Source of the DNA: Paenibacillus albidus
GTDB taxonomy: Bacteria; Bacillota; Bacilli; Paenibacillales; Paenibacillaceae
Assembly (NCBI RefSeq): GCF_014644435.1
Contig: NZ_BMKR01000025.1
Location: 34,906 to 98,905, forward strand
Length of the DNA stretch: 64,000 bases
Direction: 5' to 3'
A program made the position numbers and the translations under genes. The notes under the pieces were generated by a model. That model was not told the origin of the DNA. It ran no database searches and saw nothing but the letters and a program-made list of their open reading frames with translations. Numbering within the stretch: position 1 is the stretch's first letter; every line of letters begins with the position of its first letter. This document shows positions 34,112-43,235 of the stretch, in pieces.

Positions 34112-34843
34112 ATGGACAAGCAAATGACTATCGGTGATTTTCATACGATTTTGGCGGAAGGCGAAGTCTGGAAGACAGGGGGGTTCACCCTGCCGGACGG
34201 TACCTTTTGGGCTTACCGGGAGCCGGAGGCGGTTGTTATTGTCCGCAATGGCATGCTGTATGTCCGCGCACAGCTGACGCGTCAGAACAACCAGGTCCAG
34301 ATTCTGGATAATGCGAAGCATATGTACTACTCAGTGCTGCCTGTGGAGGTTCCGGAGGCAGGCGAGATCAGCTTTGAACTGCAGATCCGCTGCCGCACCC
34401 AGGGGACAGCGCCCGGGGATTTGTATGACGGGTATGTTTCCCTGAATTTGCTCGACTTTACAACCGGTGCTGCGCTTGATTTTTTTGCCGGAAATGATAC
34501 CTATGCCAGTGTATACGGAGTGCTGCCCTTCCCGGGCGTGAAGGTTCCGGACAGCGGGGGCACCAAATATTTCTGCATTTTTAAGGAAGATACGGATTTC
34601 AAGCCGCGTGAATTCAACACCTACCGGATTACGTATCACCGTGGCAATGATGAGGCCGTCTTTTATGTGAATGGCCGGGAAGTACGCCGTGAACGCAATG
34701 TGCCGCTCAAGCTGAACAGCTTCACCATTGCACTGGGCATTATGACTGAGAAGGATCTGACGCCTGAAGGCAGCGTGTCGGCGCACGGGCAGACGGTTAT
34801 TGCCGAATGGTCCCCGATAACAGTAACTACTACTGAACAGTAG
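34112..34843 (+). CDS. DUF6081-like beta-rich protein
   Basis: 243 residues, no signal peptide and no membrane helices. The alternating polar/hydrophobic pattern and segments such as WKTGGFTLPDGTFWAYREPEA-type opening (GGFTLPDGTFWAYREP), EISFELQIRCR, ITYHRGNDEAVFYVNGREVRRE suggest a concanavalin/LamG-like beta-sandwich. I recall it as a DUF6081-type protein, function unknown. GAAAGAGAG precedes ATG 34112. It is 31 bases after one UbiA gene and 34 before another, so it probably works with them. Confidence 0.72.
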   Translation: MDKQMTIGDFHTILAEGEVWKTGGFTLPDGTFWAYREPEAVVIVRNGMLYVRAQLTRQNNQVQILDNAKHMYYSVLPVEVPEAGEISFELQIRCRTQGTAPGDLYDGYVSLNLLDFTTGAALDFFAGNDTYASVYGVLPFPGVKVPDSGGTKYFCIFKEDTDFKPREFNTYRITYHRGNDEAVFYVNGREVRRERNVPLKLNSFTIALGIMTEKDLTPEGSVSAHGQTVIAEWSPITVTTTEQ

Positions 34844-34877
34844 AAGCAGGTCCAATTGACGATAAGGGTGAATGGCT

Positions 34878-35831
34878 GTGAATGCGAGGATTTTTTTGAA
34901 GTTTGTGGAGCTGCCTACGAAGGTGGCAAGTATGATTCCATTCCTGCTGGGATCGCTGTACGCTCTGTACAGGTTCGAGGATTTTCATGTCCTGCGGTTT
35001 GGATTGATGTTCGTTTCCCTGCTGAGCTTTGATATGGCGACAACGGCGATCAACAATTATTATGATTTCAAAAAAGCGGCCAAAAAACACGGATATGGCT
35101 ATGAAACCCATAACCCGATCGTCCGCTATCAATTGAAGGAGCCTGTGGTGGTAGCGGTCATTGTGATTCTGCTTGTACTCGCTGCGGGCGGCGGGCTCGC
35201 GTTAGTCGCGCAAACGGGATTACTCGTGTTTGCCCTTGGAGGATTGTCCTTCCTGATCGGCATTCTCTATTCCTTCGGGCCGATTCCCATTTCCCGGATG
35301 CCGCTCGGGGAGCTGTTCTCGGGGCTGTTCATGGGATTTGTCATCATCTTCATCTCCGCTTATATTCATACGGAGAATACCGTTGTTGCCCTGCTTCTTC
35401 AGGAAGGCTGGGTGAAGCTGCAGATCAACATTGTCGAGGTGCTTTACCTTTTCTGGTTCTCGGTACCGGCGATCCTGGGGATTGCCGGTATTATGCTGGC
35501 CAACAATATCTGTGATATGGATGATGATGTGGAGAATCGCAGATATACGCTCCCCGTCTATATTGGACGCACTCATTCGCTCCTCCTGTTCAAGCTGCTC
35601 TACTATGTATCCTATCTGGATCTGGTGGTCCTGCTGCTAATCGGTGTACATCCTCTGCTGATTCTGTTGATTCTATTGACGCTGATCCCGCTGCGCCGCA
35701 ACATATCCTTGTTTACTGCGAAGCAGGAGAAGGCAACAACCTTTATTCTGGCCGTCCGCAATTTCGTGGTTATGAGTGCAGCGCGGATTGTGGTATTGGC
35801 CACGGCGGTGCTGATGCAGAACCTGATATAG
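34878..35831 (+). CDS. UbiA-family prenyltransferase (second copy, MenA-like)
   Basis: 317 residues with eight or nine helices. Asp-rich motif NNYYDFKKAAKKHGYGYETHNPI (NxxxD, typical of MenA), FGPIPISRMPLGELFSGLFMGF, and second motif NNICDMDDDVENRRYTLPVYIG, as in dihydroxynaphthoate polyprenyltransferases. GTG 34878 is chosen with AAGGGTG eight bases before; the ATG at 34872 is too close to it. It is more MenA-like than the first copy. Acceptor could be a naphthoate, consistent with mqnB/mqnD in the window, but this is inference. Confidence 0.88.
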   Translation: MNARIFLKFVELPTKVASMIPFLLGSLYALYRFEDFHVLRFGLMFVSLLSFDMATTAINNYYDFKKAAKKHGYGYETHNPIVRYQLKEPVVVAVIVILLVLAAGGGLALVAQTGLLVFALGGLSFLIGILYSFGPIPISRMPLGELFSGLFMGFVIIFISAYIHTENTVVALLLQEGWVKLQINIVEVLYLFWFSVPAILGIAGIMLANNICDMDDDVENRRYTLPVYIGRTHSLLLFKLLYYVSYLDLVVLLLIGVHPLLILLILLTLIPLRRNISLFTAKQEKATTFILAVRNFVVMSAARIVVLATAVLMQNLI

Positions 35832-35928
35832 ACAGGACTTAAGGAAGACAGGGTAGAATCTGTAGCGGGGTTTATATACAATAGTAAGCAGTAACTTGAA
35901 TACGGCTACGGAAAGAGGTGCACCTGTG

Positions 35929-36921
35929 ATGCAAAAGCTTCGTTGGGGAATTATGGGCTGTGCTCAAATCGCCATTGGTTCGGTGATGCCGGCCATACAG
36001 GATTCAGAGCGTGGCGTGATTGCGGCCATTGCCAGCCGGGGGCTCGAGAAGAGCAGCGCAGTTGCTGCTGATTTCGGGATTGAGAAGGCCTACAGCAGTT
36101 ATGAGGAGCTGCTGGCAGATCCGGAGATTGATGCTGTGTATATCCCGCTGCCGAACCATCTTCACCGGGAGTGGGTTATCCGCGCGGCAGAAGCAGGCAA
36201 GCATGTATTGTGTGAAAAGCCGATTGCACTGGACAGCCGCGAGGCTGCCGAGATGGTGAAGGCCTGCAAGGAGGCGGGGGTTCATTTGGCGGAGGCCTAT
36301 ATGTACAGGCATCATCCGCGGATTGCGGAATTGCAGGAAATCATCGCTTCCGGCGAAATTGGCGAGCTGCGATCCATCCGGGGAACGTTTACTTACAACG
36401 ATGCCGAGGATAAGAGCAACATCCGCTTCAAAGCGGCATGGGGCGGCGGCTCGTTGTATGATGTGGGCTGCTACCCGCTGAGCGCGGCGCGTCTTTTGTT
36501 CGGGACGGAGCCTGAGGCGGTGACCGTTCACGGTATTTTCTCTGCGGAGCATGACAATGTGGACATGATGGCTTCCGGGCTTGTGGAATTTCCCGGCGGC
36601 GTAAGCCTGATTTTTGATTGCGGCATGTGGGCGTTCAACCGCCAGCTGCTGGAGATTCTCGGCACAGAGGGACGGATTGAGGTTCCGATGCCTTTTAATG
36701 CCCGTGAAGATGACGCCGAGTTTTTTGTGTATACCCAGGAAGGGGTCCGTCGGGCCAGAGCCACGGGGGCGAACCCTTATGTCTGCCAGGTAGATAACTT
36801 TGCTGCAGCGGTGTTTGAAGGCAAACCGTTATTCGCCGCCGAAGATATTGTGGTTAATATGAACCTGATTGAGACCTGCCTGGCTTCGGCCAGACAGCGG
36901 AAACGTATTAGTATGAATTAG
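35929..36921 (+). CDS. Gfo/Idh/MocA-family oxidoreductase
   Basis: 330 residues. N-terminal Rossmann domain with WGIMGCAQIA, then EKPIALDSREAAEM (catalytic-lysine EKP motif), AEAYMYRHHPRI and the C-terminal sheet domain with GGGSLYDVGCYPLSAARLLFG. NAD(P)-dependent sugar or inositol dehydrogenase-like; substrate unknown. AGAGGTG is eight bases before ATG 35929. Followed by hairpins at 36939 and 37064. Confidence 0.9.
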   Translation: MQKLRWGIMGCAQIAIGSVMPAIQDSERGVIAAIASRGLEKSSAVAADFGIEKAYSSYEELLADPEIDAVYIPLPNHLHREWVIRAAEAGKHVLCEKPIALDSREAAEMVKACKEAGVHLAEAYMYRHHPRIAELQEIIASGEIGELRSIRGTFTYNDAEDKSNIRFKAAWGGGSLYDVGCYPLSAARLLFGTEPEAVTVHGIFSAEHDNVDMMASGLVEFPGGVSLIFDCGMWAFNRQLLEILGTEGRIEVPMPFNAREDDAEFFVYTQEGVRRARATGANPYVCQVDNFAAAVFEGKPLFAAEDIVVNMNLIETCLASARQRKRISMN

Positions 36922-36938
36922 GTAGATTTAACTATGAC

Positions 36939-36979
36939 AGAGCAGCGATTCTCCCGTTTACTTGAGGATCGCTGCTTTG
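36939..36979 (+). terminator. Terminator (GCAGCGATTCTC-type hairpin, copy 2)
   Basis: AGCAGCGATTCTC (36941-36953) pairs with GAGGATCGCTGCT (36964-36976) with one mismatch; TTTG follows, and TTTTT a few bases later. 17 bases after the oxidoreductase stop. Confidence 0.8.
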
Positions 36980-37063
36980 CATTTTTGGTCATGGGCTGAT
37001 TAGCCAACCGCCTCTTTATTGGAGTCAAACATAACTTACTTTACGCCATCCCGGGTGCCCCAT

Positions 37064-37317
37064 GAGAGGCAAAAATGCCTCTCTTTTCGTCCCCGAGAGG
37101 CATTTTGAAATGATTGGTCGGAACTTCTATTTTAGCAAATATTTCCTATTATGGTTTTAAGGAAGGTTTAGCCGCTTTTGCCGATTAAACAGCGGAGAGG
37201 ACGGAACGACCCAAGCAACGGTCCGCTCGCGGAGCACCCGCATTAAGTGCTAATGTCTAACCAACTCGAAGGGGTTTCCCAGCAGCCATTTCATGGCTAA
37301 TGGGAAACCCCTTTTTT
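37064..37317. repeat. Hairpin-rich convergent intergenic region
   Basis: No gene is seen in 36980-37376. A terminator-like hairpin GAGAGGC-AAAAAT-GCCTCTC with TTTT lies at 37064-37087. An additional GAGAGGCATTTTG arm follows at 37095. A strong terminator at 37269-37317 (AAGGGGTTTCCCA ... TGGGAAACCCCTT plus T-run) follows. The AAAAATGCCTCTC sequence also occurs near 62287. Confidence 0.65.
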
Positions 37318-37376
37318 GTCGTGACGGGTATTTCGGTAATCACCGCTCATGGCTTATGCTGCGGTGTCCTTGATTT

Positions 37377-38744
37377 TTATATTGCACTCAAAGCAATCTC
37401 ATCTTCATCCCCATCGCGGTTAAACGCTTCACGGTCGAATTCGCCCTCCGAATTGGCGACGAGCAGAGCGGTAACGGCCGTTCCGGTCGCATTTACGGCG
37501 GTGCGGCCCATGTCAATCAGCGCTTCCACACCGGCGACAATGGCAATGCCTTCAAGCGGCAATCCAAGCGCGGTCAGTACTACCGTAGTGGAGATAACGG
37601 CTGGACCGGGAACACCGGCTACTCCGATGGAAGAAATAATGCTTACGAGGACCAGAACGATATAATCCGTTACCCCCAGTGGAACTCCAAATACCTGGGA
37701 GGTGAATACGGCGACAATGGCTGGCCAGATGCCGCCGCAGGCATTGAAGTTGACTGAAGCCCCCAAAGGTGCCACGAAACTGGCAATTCTCGGAGAGACA
37801 TGCAGTCTTTTGGTGATAACCTCCAGATTGACCGGGAGAGTTGCGTAGCTGCTGCGGGTTGTGAAGGCGACAGTTACGGTCGGATAGATTTTACGGAAGA
37901 AGCGCAGAGGATTCACCTTGGCTACAAAGAATACCAAACCGCCGAAAATAAGCACAAAATGAATAATCATGGCCACATATGAGGTGATGATAATGCTGCC
38001 CAGTTCCTGCAGAGTCTCCCAGCCGTAACGCGCTGAAATGGCGGCGATCAAGGCGAATACACCATAAGGTGTCAAGCGGATGATGAATTTAACCACCTGA
38101 TGCAGCACCACGGTAAGGGATTCAATGATATCCCGCAGCGGCTTCACGGCTTCCGGTTTCCTGGAGCCGACTTTGATAATGGCTACCGCCAGAAAAATGG
38201 CGAAAATCAACAGCGGCACTACCTTGCCATTCGCAGCTTCATTCACCGGATTGGAAGGCACAAGGTCAAGGATGACCTGCGAGAAGGTCGGGATCTCGCG
38301 AGCGGCAAAGTCGGCCGGTACGTCTTGCTGGATGCCTTGGCCCGGATTGAACAGCAGCGCTATCAGCAGCCCGATGATCGCGGCTATACCGGTGGTGCCC
38401 AGGAACCAGGCGAAAGTTTTGATACCGATTTTGCGCAGGTACTCCAGATTGGTTAAAGAGGCAATGCTGTTCAAGACCAGGACAAACACAAGGGGAACAA
38501 CCAGCATGCGGATCAGGCTGATATAGATGCTGCCGAAGGTGCTGATGGCTTTGGTCTCAAGCTCCAGCTGCTGAAAAATAATCCCCACAATAAGTCCAAT
38601 TCCAAGCCCCGTCAGGACCCGGGCTCCAAAACCTACCCGTCTGCGGGCCAGCAGGAACAATGCGGCAAACACGACGATGGAAACTACAAATCCGTGCCAG
38701 TTGGTTTGAATTGCAGACAGCAAATTATTGTCTATAGTGTCCAT
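37377..38744 (-). CDS. tcyP: Dicarboxylate/cation symporter family, TcyP-like L-cystine transporter
   Basis: 455 residues with about eight to ten helices. Family signatures are FTTRSSYATLPVNLEVITKRL (serine-rich loop), PLGASVNFNACGGIWPAI, and SSIGVAGVPGPAVISTTVVLTALGLPLEGIAIVAG with substrate-binding segment NATGTAVTALLVA. This subgroup (longer loops than GltP) corresponds to Bacillus TcyP, a sodium-linked cystine importer. ATG 38744 is taken; a TTG at 38750 is closer to the GGAGG. A sigma-A promoter lies at 38801-38829; no S-box or T-box was seen in the short leader. Confidence 0.82.
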   Translation of the reverse strand: MDTIDNNLLSAIQTNWHGFVVSIVVFAALFLLARRRVGFGARVLTGLGIGLIVGIIFQQLELETKAISTFGSIYISLIRMLVVPLVFVLVLNSIASLTNLEYLRKIGIKTFAWFLGTTGIAAIIGLLIALLFNPGQGIQQDVPADFAAREIPTFSQVILDLVPSNPVNEAANGKVVPLLIFAIFLAVAIIKVGSRKPEAVKPLRDIIESLTVVLHQVVKFIIRLTPYGVFALIAAISARYGWETLQELGSIIITSYVAMIIHFVLIFGGLVFFVAKVNPLRFFRKIYPTVTVAFTTRSSYATLPVNLEVITKRLHVSPRIASFVAPLGASVNFNACGGIWPAIVAVFTSQVFGVPLGVTDYIVLVLVSIISSIGVAGVPGPAVISTTVVLTALGLPLEGIAIVAGVEALIDMGRTAVNATGTAVTALLVANSEGEFDREAFNRDGDEDEIALSAI

Positions 38745-38800
38745 GACCAATAAAACCTCCTAAACCCATTAATTTAGTTTGAATAATGGTTAATGATACC

Positions 38801-38829
38801 AATGTATAGATAAACATTATGATTGTCAA
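38801..38829 (-). promoter_or_regulatory. Promoter of tcyP-like gene
   Basis: On the minus strand TTGACA (38829-38824), 17-base spacer, TACATT (38806-38801). It is about 57 bases upstream of the start codon. Confidence 0.6.
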
Positions 38830-38990
38830 TGAAATAATATGTAGGAAATGAATCGGAACTTGCTGCACTCCGCTGTCTTGAATCTCACTGCGCAATCCGG
38901 CGAAGTTTGATAGAATAGGAAGATATAGGAAATATAACGCGTGGAAAGGGAAGAAGGTTGAAGTTTCTGCGTTTGAAGGGAGAGCATGAA

Positions 38991-39791
38991 ATGAAACATG
39001 AAGAAGAGCCGGTCATAGCGATATCCGGGTTATGGATGAACTACACAGACCGCATGGTCCTGCGGGGGATTGATCTTAAAGTATACCGGGGACAGATCAT
39101 TGGCTACATTGGCCCGAATGGGGCGGGGAAAAGCACAACGGTTAAGATTATGCTGGGTCTGGTCGAGGGTTATAACGGCAAGGTGGAGATCTTTGGCAAG
39201 GACATCACGGAAGGCGATGTTTCCTATAAGCGGAGGATTGGTTATGTGCCGGAAGTAGCTGAATTGTACGATAGCCTGACGGCCAGAGAGTATTTGAGCT
39301 TTGTCGGCGAGTTGTATGGAATGAACCGGACCGATGCGGATGACAAAGCAGAGAGGCTAATGGGTCTGCTCGGCCTGGAAAAGTCTTATGATGTACGTAT
39401 TTCTTCCTACTCCAAAGGGATGAAGCAGAAGGTGCTGCTGATCTCCAGTATGCTGCATGATCCGGATATTCTGTTTCTGGATGAACCGCTCAGCGGGCTT
39501 GATGCCAACAGTGTCATGGTGGTGAAGGAGATATTTGCCTCGCTTGCCGCCAAGGGCAAGACGATCTTTTATTCCTCTCATATTATGGACGTCGTTGAGA
39601 AAATCAGCAGCCGGATCATTCTGATCAATGGAGGTGAGATTGTGGCGGATGGAACCTTCGCGCAGCTGAAGGAGAAAAGCCGCGAGGGATCGCTGGAAGA
39701 AATTTTTAATCAATTGACGGGGTTTGATAAATATCGCGATATCGCCGGCGAGTTTGTGGCGGTTATTCAAGGAGGGGACTCTCATGAATAA
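38991..39791 (+). CDS. ABC transporter ATP-binding protein
   Basis: 266 residues: Walker A GPNGAGKST, Q-loop YVPEVAELYDSLTAREYL, signature SYSKGMKQK (CcmA/EcsA-like exporters), Walker B DILFLDEPLSGLD, switch SSHIMD. ATG 38991 is chosen with GGGAG upstream; the frame is also open from a TTG at 38958 with a GGGAAGAAGG before it, so that start is possible. Overlaps the permease gene by eight bases. Substrate unknown. Confidence 0.9.
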   Translation: MKHEEEPVIAISGLWMNYTDRMVLRGIDLKVYRGQIIGYIGPNGAGKSTTVKIMLGLVEGYNGKVEIFGKDITEGDVSYKRRIGYVPEVAELYDSLTAREYLSFVGELYGMNRTDADDKAERLMGLLGLEKSYDVRISSYSKGMKQKVLLISSMLHDPDILFLDEPLSGLDANSVMVVKEIFASLAAKGKTIFYSSHIMDVVEKISSRIILINGGEIVADGTFAQLKEKSREGSLEEIFNQLTGFDKYRDIAGEFVAVIQGGDSHE

Positions 39792-41400
39792 CTTTCTCGT
39801 ACTTCGGCTGCTGGATAGGCTGGAGGGCGGATTCCGGAGAATCGGTGTGGACTACAGGGTGATGCGGAGTATTTTACAGATGAAGCTGACCATGGACGGG
39901 CGAAGAACACCCACCGTATTATCGGGTTCCCAGCGGAAGGATGAGAAGAAGGAAGGCTCACCCTTCCGGGTTCAGTGGATGTATGTGCTGATGGGTGTTC
40001 TAATGATCATGTTCATTCTGCCCCAAGATCATTTTATGCTGCAGATGAGCCTAATTTTCAGCATTACAATGTTTATGATTACCACCACTCTGATTTCCGA
40101 TTTCTCTTCGGTCATGCTTGATCTGAGGGATAAGAACATTCTGTTCTCCAAACCGGTCAACCGGATTACGCTCAATATGGCCAAAAGCATTCACATTCTG
40201 GTTTATTTATTAACCTTGACGTTATCCTTGACGGGCCCGACCCTAATTGTCTCCTTATTCCGGCACGGGATTCTTTTTTTTCTGCTGTACGCCGGGGAGA
40301 TTATTCTGATGGACTGTTTTATCCTGGTCATTACTGCTTTACTCTACTTGCTGATCATGAAATTTTTTGACGGGGAAAAGCTCAAGGACATCATAAACTA
40401 TGTGCAGATTCTGTTGACTATCGGGATAACGGTAGGTTACCAGCTGGTTAGCCGGTTATTTAACCTTGTTGAGCTAAGCGGTGCCTTCAAGCCCGCCTGG
40501 TGGCAATATTTCATATCCCCGGTCTGGTTCGCCGCGCCGTTTGAGATGCTGTTCGCGGGAGGGAGCGGGCAGAGTTATGTGCTGCTGACTGTGCTCGCCC
40601 TGTTGGTTCCGCTGCTGCTGATTGCTGCTTACGTCAAGCTGATGCCGCTGTTTGAGCAGAGCGTACTCAAGCTTGCCGAGCAAGGCACTGGAGGCAAAGA
40701 GAATGGCCGGTTGGCTGACTTTTTGTCCAGAAGAATATGCCGGAGCCGGGAAGAGGGGATGTTCTTCCGGTTTAGCTGGTCCATGATGAAGAAGGAGCGC
40801 GATTTCAAGCTGAAGGTGTATCCGTCTCTGGGATTCTCCATTGTGTTTCCGTTTATCTTTATTTTGAATCCTGTGTTTACCGGCAATGCAGCTATGCTCA
40901 AAGATTCAAGGGGCTACCTGTTTATATATTTCAGTGCAATGATGCTGCAGACCATACTGCTGATGCTGCGTTATTCCGCCAGTTACAAAGGAGCCTGGAT
41001 CTATAGGGTCATCCCTCTTCCGGGAACGGGCCCGATCTATCGTGGCATGCTCAAGGCCGCCTTGTTCCGGCTGCTGTTGCCGTTATTTCTGGTGGAGGCG
41101 GTTCTGTTCATCTGGTTGTTCGGCATACACATTATTCCGCAATTAGCGGCAGCCTTGCTGTCACTGCTGATCTACGCAGTCCTTTGTTTCAGGATTTTGC
41201 CGCGGGCCTTGCCCTTCTCGGAGAAATTTGAGGCAGTTAAGCAGAAGGATTTTACTGCCAGTTCGTTTATTCTGCTGTTCATTCTCGCGGGATTGGCAGG
41301 CGTCCATTATATCTTTACCTTATTCCCGGCAGGAGTCTACGTTTATTTACTTATACTGGTCCTTGCCAATGCTCTGATGTGGAAAAGGACATTTGTGTAA
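39784..41400 (+). CDS. ABC transporter permease
   Basis: 538-residue membrane protein with about a dozen hydrophobic segments and a large hydrophilic stretch in the middle (about 290-350). AAGGAGG is seven bases before ATG 39784, which lies inside the ATPase gene. Pairs with that ATPase as an exporter of unknown cargo. Short hydrophilic N-terminal domain of about 70 residues before the first helix. I recognise no named family beyond ABC-2-like permeases. Confidence 0.82.
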   Translation: MNNFLVLRLLDRLEGGFRRIGVDYRVMRSILQMKLTMDGRRTPTVLSGSQRKDEKKEGSPFRVQWMYVLMGVLMIMFILPQDHFMLQMSLIFSITMFMITTTLISDFSSVMLDLRDKNILFSKPVNRITLNMAKSIHILVYLLTLTLSLTGPTLIVSLFRHGILFFLLYAGEIILMDCFILVITALLYLLIMKFFDGEKLKDIINYVQILLTIGITVGYQLVSRLFNLVELSGAFKPAWWQYFISPVWFAAPFEMLFAGGSGQSYVLLTVLALLVPLLLIAAYVKLMPLFEQSVLKLAEQGTGGKENGRLADFLSRRICRSREEGMFFRFSWSMMKKERDFKLKVYPSLGFSIVFPFIFILNPVFTGNAAMLKDSRGYLFIYFSAMMLQTILLMLRYSASYKGAWIYRVIPLPGTGPIYRGMLKAALFRLLLPLFLVEAVLFIWLFGIHIIPQLAAALLSLLIYAVLCFRILPRALPFSEKFEAVKQKDFTASSFILLFILAGLAGVHYIFTLFPAGVYVYLLILVLANALMWKRTFV

Positions 41401-41673
41401 AAAGTCCCGAGAACCGGTCCAAAAACGTCATGGAATGACTGATTGTGACGGTAAATATGGAGTTTTCATGCCGCAGGCAAAAAAAGCCTCCAAGTTCCAG
41501 TATTTACTTAGACAGCCTGACAGATACAGGGTAGAATACACCTGGAGTTGCTTCTTAAGGACCACCATAATCTTTACGCACTCTTCCATTTATCCGATTT
41601 TCGTGTATAGATTCATACTTGAGAAATACGCTTAGGAATACGATTTGAATATAATTGATGAAGAGGTCGTCCT

Positions 41674-43128
41674 ATGGATCAAATGGAAATTCACTTTGAA
41701 TTTTGGATCGTTGTACTGGCTATTGTGTTTGTGGCGGTTGTCGTCCGTTCGGCACTCAGGCAGCGGAGGTTATGGCAGTTATCCGGAGAGACATCGCCGC
41801 GCCTGCGGCTTTGGGGCTGGGGAATTCCGCGGCGCCATATTCTGGAACGGCTGGCTTACCATGACCCCCTGACGGAGCTGCCGAACCGCCACGGGCTCAA
41901 TCAGTACTTTAAGGAAGACTTTTTTGGTGCTGCTGCGGGTGCTGTGTTTTTTGTGGATCTGGACCGTTTTAAATCGATCAATGATACGCTTGGCCATGAT
42001 ATCGGCGATATGCTGCTGCAAGAGGTTGCCAGCCGATTAAAGGAAGTTGTAGGTGCAAAAGGCAAGGTCTTTCGGCTCGGTGGTGACGAATTTCTGATTG
42101 CTTTGCCCAAATGCCCGCTTGCGGAAGCGGAGGCAGTGGCGCAGCATATTCTGCAAGAGCTTAAGAAGTATTACAGCATTCAGGGGAATGAGCTGTATAT
42201 CACTGCCAGTGTGGGCATCAGTCTGACACCGGCGCATGGTCTCGACCGGTCGGCATTGATGAAAGCTGCGGATACTGCGCTCTACACGGCAAAGGACTCG
42301 GGAAAGAATAAATTCAGTGTCTTTGACCAGGAGATGAACCGCCAACAGCTGCGGCGGATGTCGCTGGAGAAGGATCTGCGCAAAGCGTTGGCCTGCTCGG
42401 AGTTCACGGTAGTCTATCAACCCAAATGGGACTCGTTCCTGAATGTTGCCGTCGGCTTGGAAGCATTGCTGCGCTGGAAGCATCCGGAGCACGGACTGGT
42501 CTCGCCAACTGAATTCATTCCGATTGCCGAAGAGACCGGGCTGATTGTTCCGATTACTTACTGGATGCTGAAGGATGTATGCAGCCAGAACAGGCTCTGG
42601 CATACGGAGGGAGTGGCTGCTGTACCGGTCTCCATTAATATGTCGGCCAGAATGTTTGAAAACGGCGGTCTGTATGACGCCGTTGAGGAGGCGTTGACCT
42701 TCTCGGAACTCGAGGCGCATTTTCTGGAGCTGGAGATTACGGAGTCGATTGCCATGAATAATATGGAAGAGACTGTAGCCCAGTTGTCGAGGCTTCGTCT
42801 GCTGGGGGTCAGGGTATCCTTGGATGACTTTGGCACCGGATTCTCTTCGCTGGGCAACCTTGATGAAATTCCGGTCAATACGCTTAAGATCGATCAGGTG
42901 TTCATCCGCAAGAGCAGAATGCATTCCAAGAAGGCGATCATCAGCAATATTATTGCCATTGCCGGCAATCTGAATTTGGAGGTTGTCGCGGAGGGCGTGG
43001 AGACACCGGAACAGATTGAACTGCTCCAATCCCTGGGCTGCCGGGTAATGCAAGGGTATTACTACGGAAGACCGATGCCAGCGGGTGAGCTTGGCGAATG
43101 GTTCATAGCCAATGCAGCGGTATCTTGA
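41674..43128 (+). CDS. Membrane-anchored GGDEF-EAL protein
   Basis: 484 residues: a single N-terminal helix (about 9-26) with a short linker and no sensor domain, a GGDEF domain with RLGGDEFLIAL, and EAL with VGLEALLRWKHPEHG and SLDDFGTGFSSLGNL. All motifs look intact. The ATG at 41674 has GAAGAGGTC upstream. The 273-base gap before it (41401-41673) shows no gene or recognisable c-di-GMP riboswitch. Confidence 0.92.
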   Translation: MDQMEIHFEFWIVVLAIVFVAVVVRSALRQRRLWQLSGETSPRLRLWGWGIPRRHILERLAYHDPLTELPNRHGLNQYFKEDFFGAAAGAVFFVDLDRFKSINDTLGHDIGDMLLQEVASRLKEVVGAKGKVFRLGGDEFLIALPKCPLAEAEAVAQHILQELKKYYSIQGNELYITASVGISLTPAHGLDRSALMKAADTALYTAKDSGKNKFSVFDQEMNRQQLRRMSLEKDLRKALACSEFTVVYQPKWDSFLNVAVGLEALLRWKHPEHGLVSPTEFIPIAEETGLIVPITYWMLKDVCSQNRLWHTEGVAAVPVSINMSARMFENGGLYDAVEEALTFSELEAHFLELEITESIAMNNMEETVAQLSRLRLLGVRVSLDDFGTGFSSLGNLDEIPVNTLKIDQVFIRKSRMHSKKAIISNIIAIAGNLNLEVVAEGVETPEQIELLQSLGCRVMQGYYYGRPMPAGELGEWFIANAAVS

Positions 43129-43162
43129 ACCTGAAGAGCACATCGCAGGTGCTGCAGTCACA

Positions 43163-43198
43163 AAAGGCAGGCCCGGGGAACCCCCTTGGCCTGCCTTT
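43163..43198. terminator. Bidirectional terminator between GGDEF-EAL and chemoreceptor genes
   Basis: AAAGGCAGGCC (43163-43173) and GGCCTGCCTTT (43188-43198) around a 14-base loop, between convergent genes. Confidence 0.85.
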
Positions 43199-43235
43199 AT
43201 TCATGCGCTTTACACCTGCGCTTTACACCCTCGCT

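Noticed and set aside
38745..38957. S-box or T-box riboswitch before the cystine transporter
   Set aside because: The leader after the promoter is only about 50 bases and lacks the conserved riboswitch motifs.
41401..41673. Cyclic-di-GMP riboswitch before the third GGDEF-EAL gene
   Set aside because: No GEMM-type tetraloop/receptor arrangement was recognised; the gap has no stable conserved stem pair.
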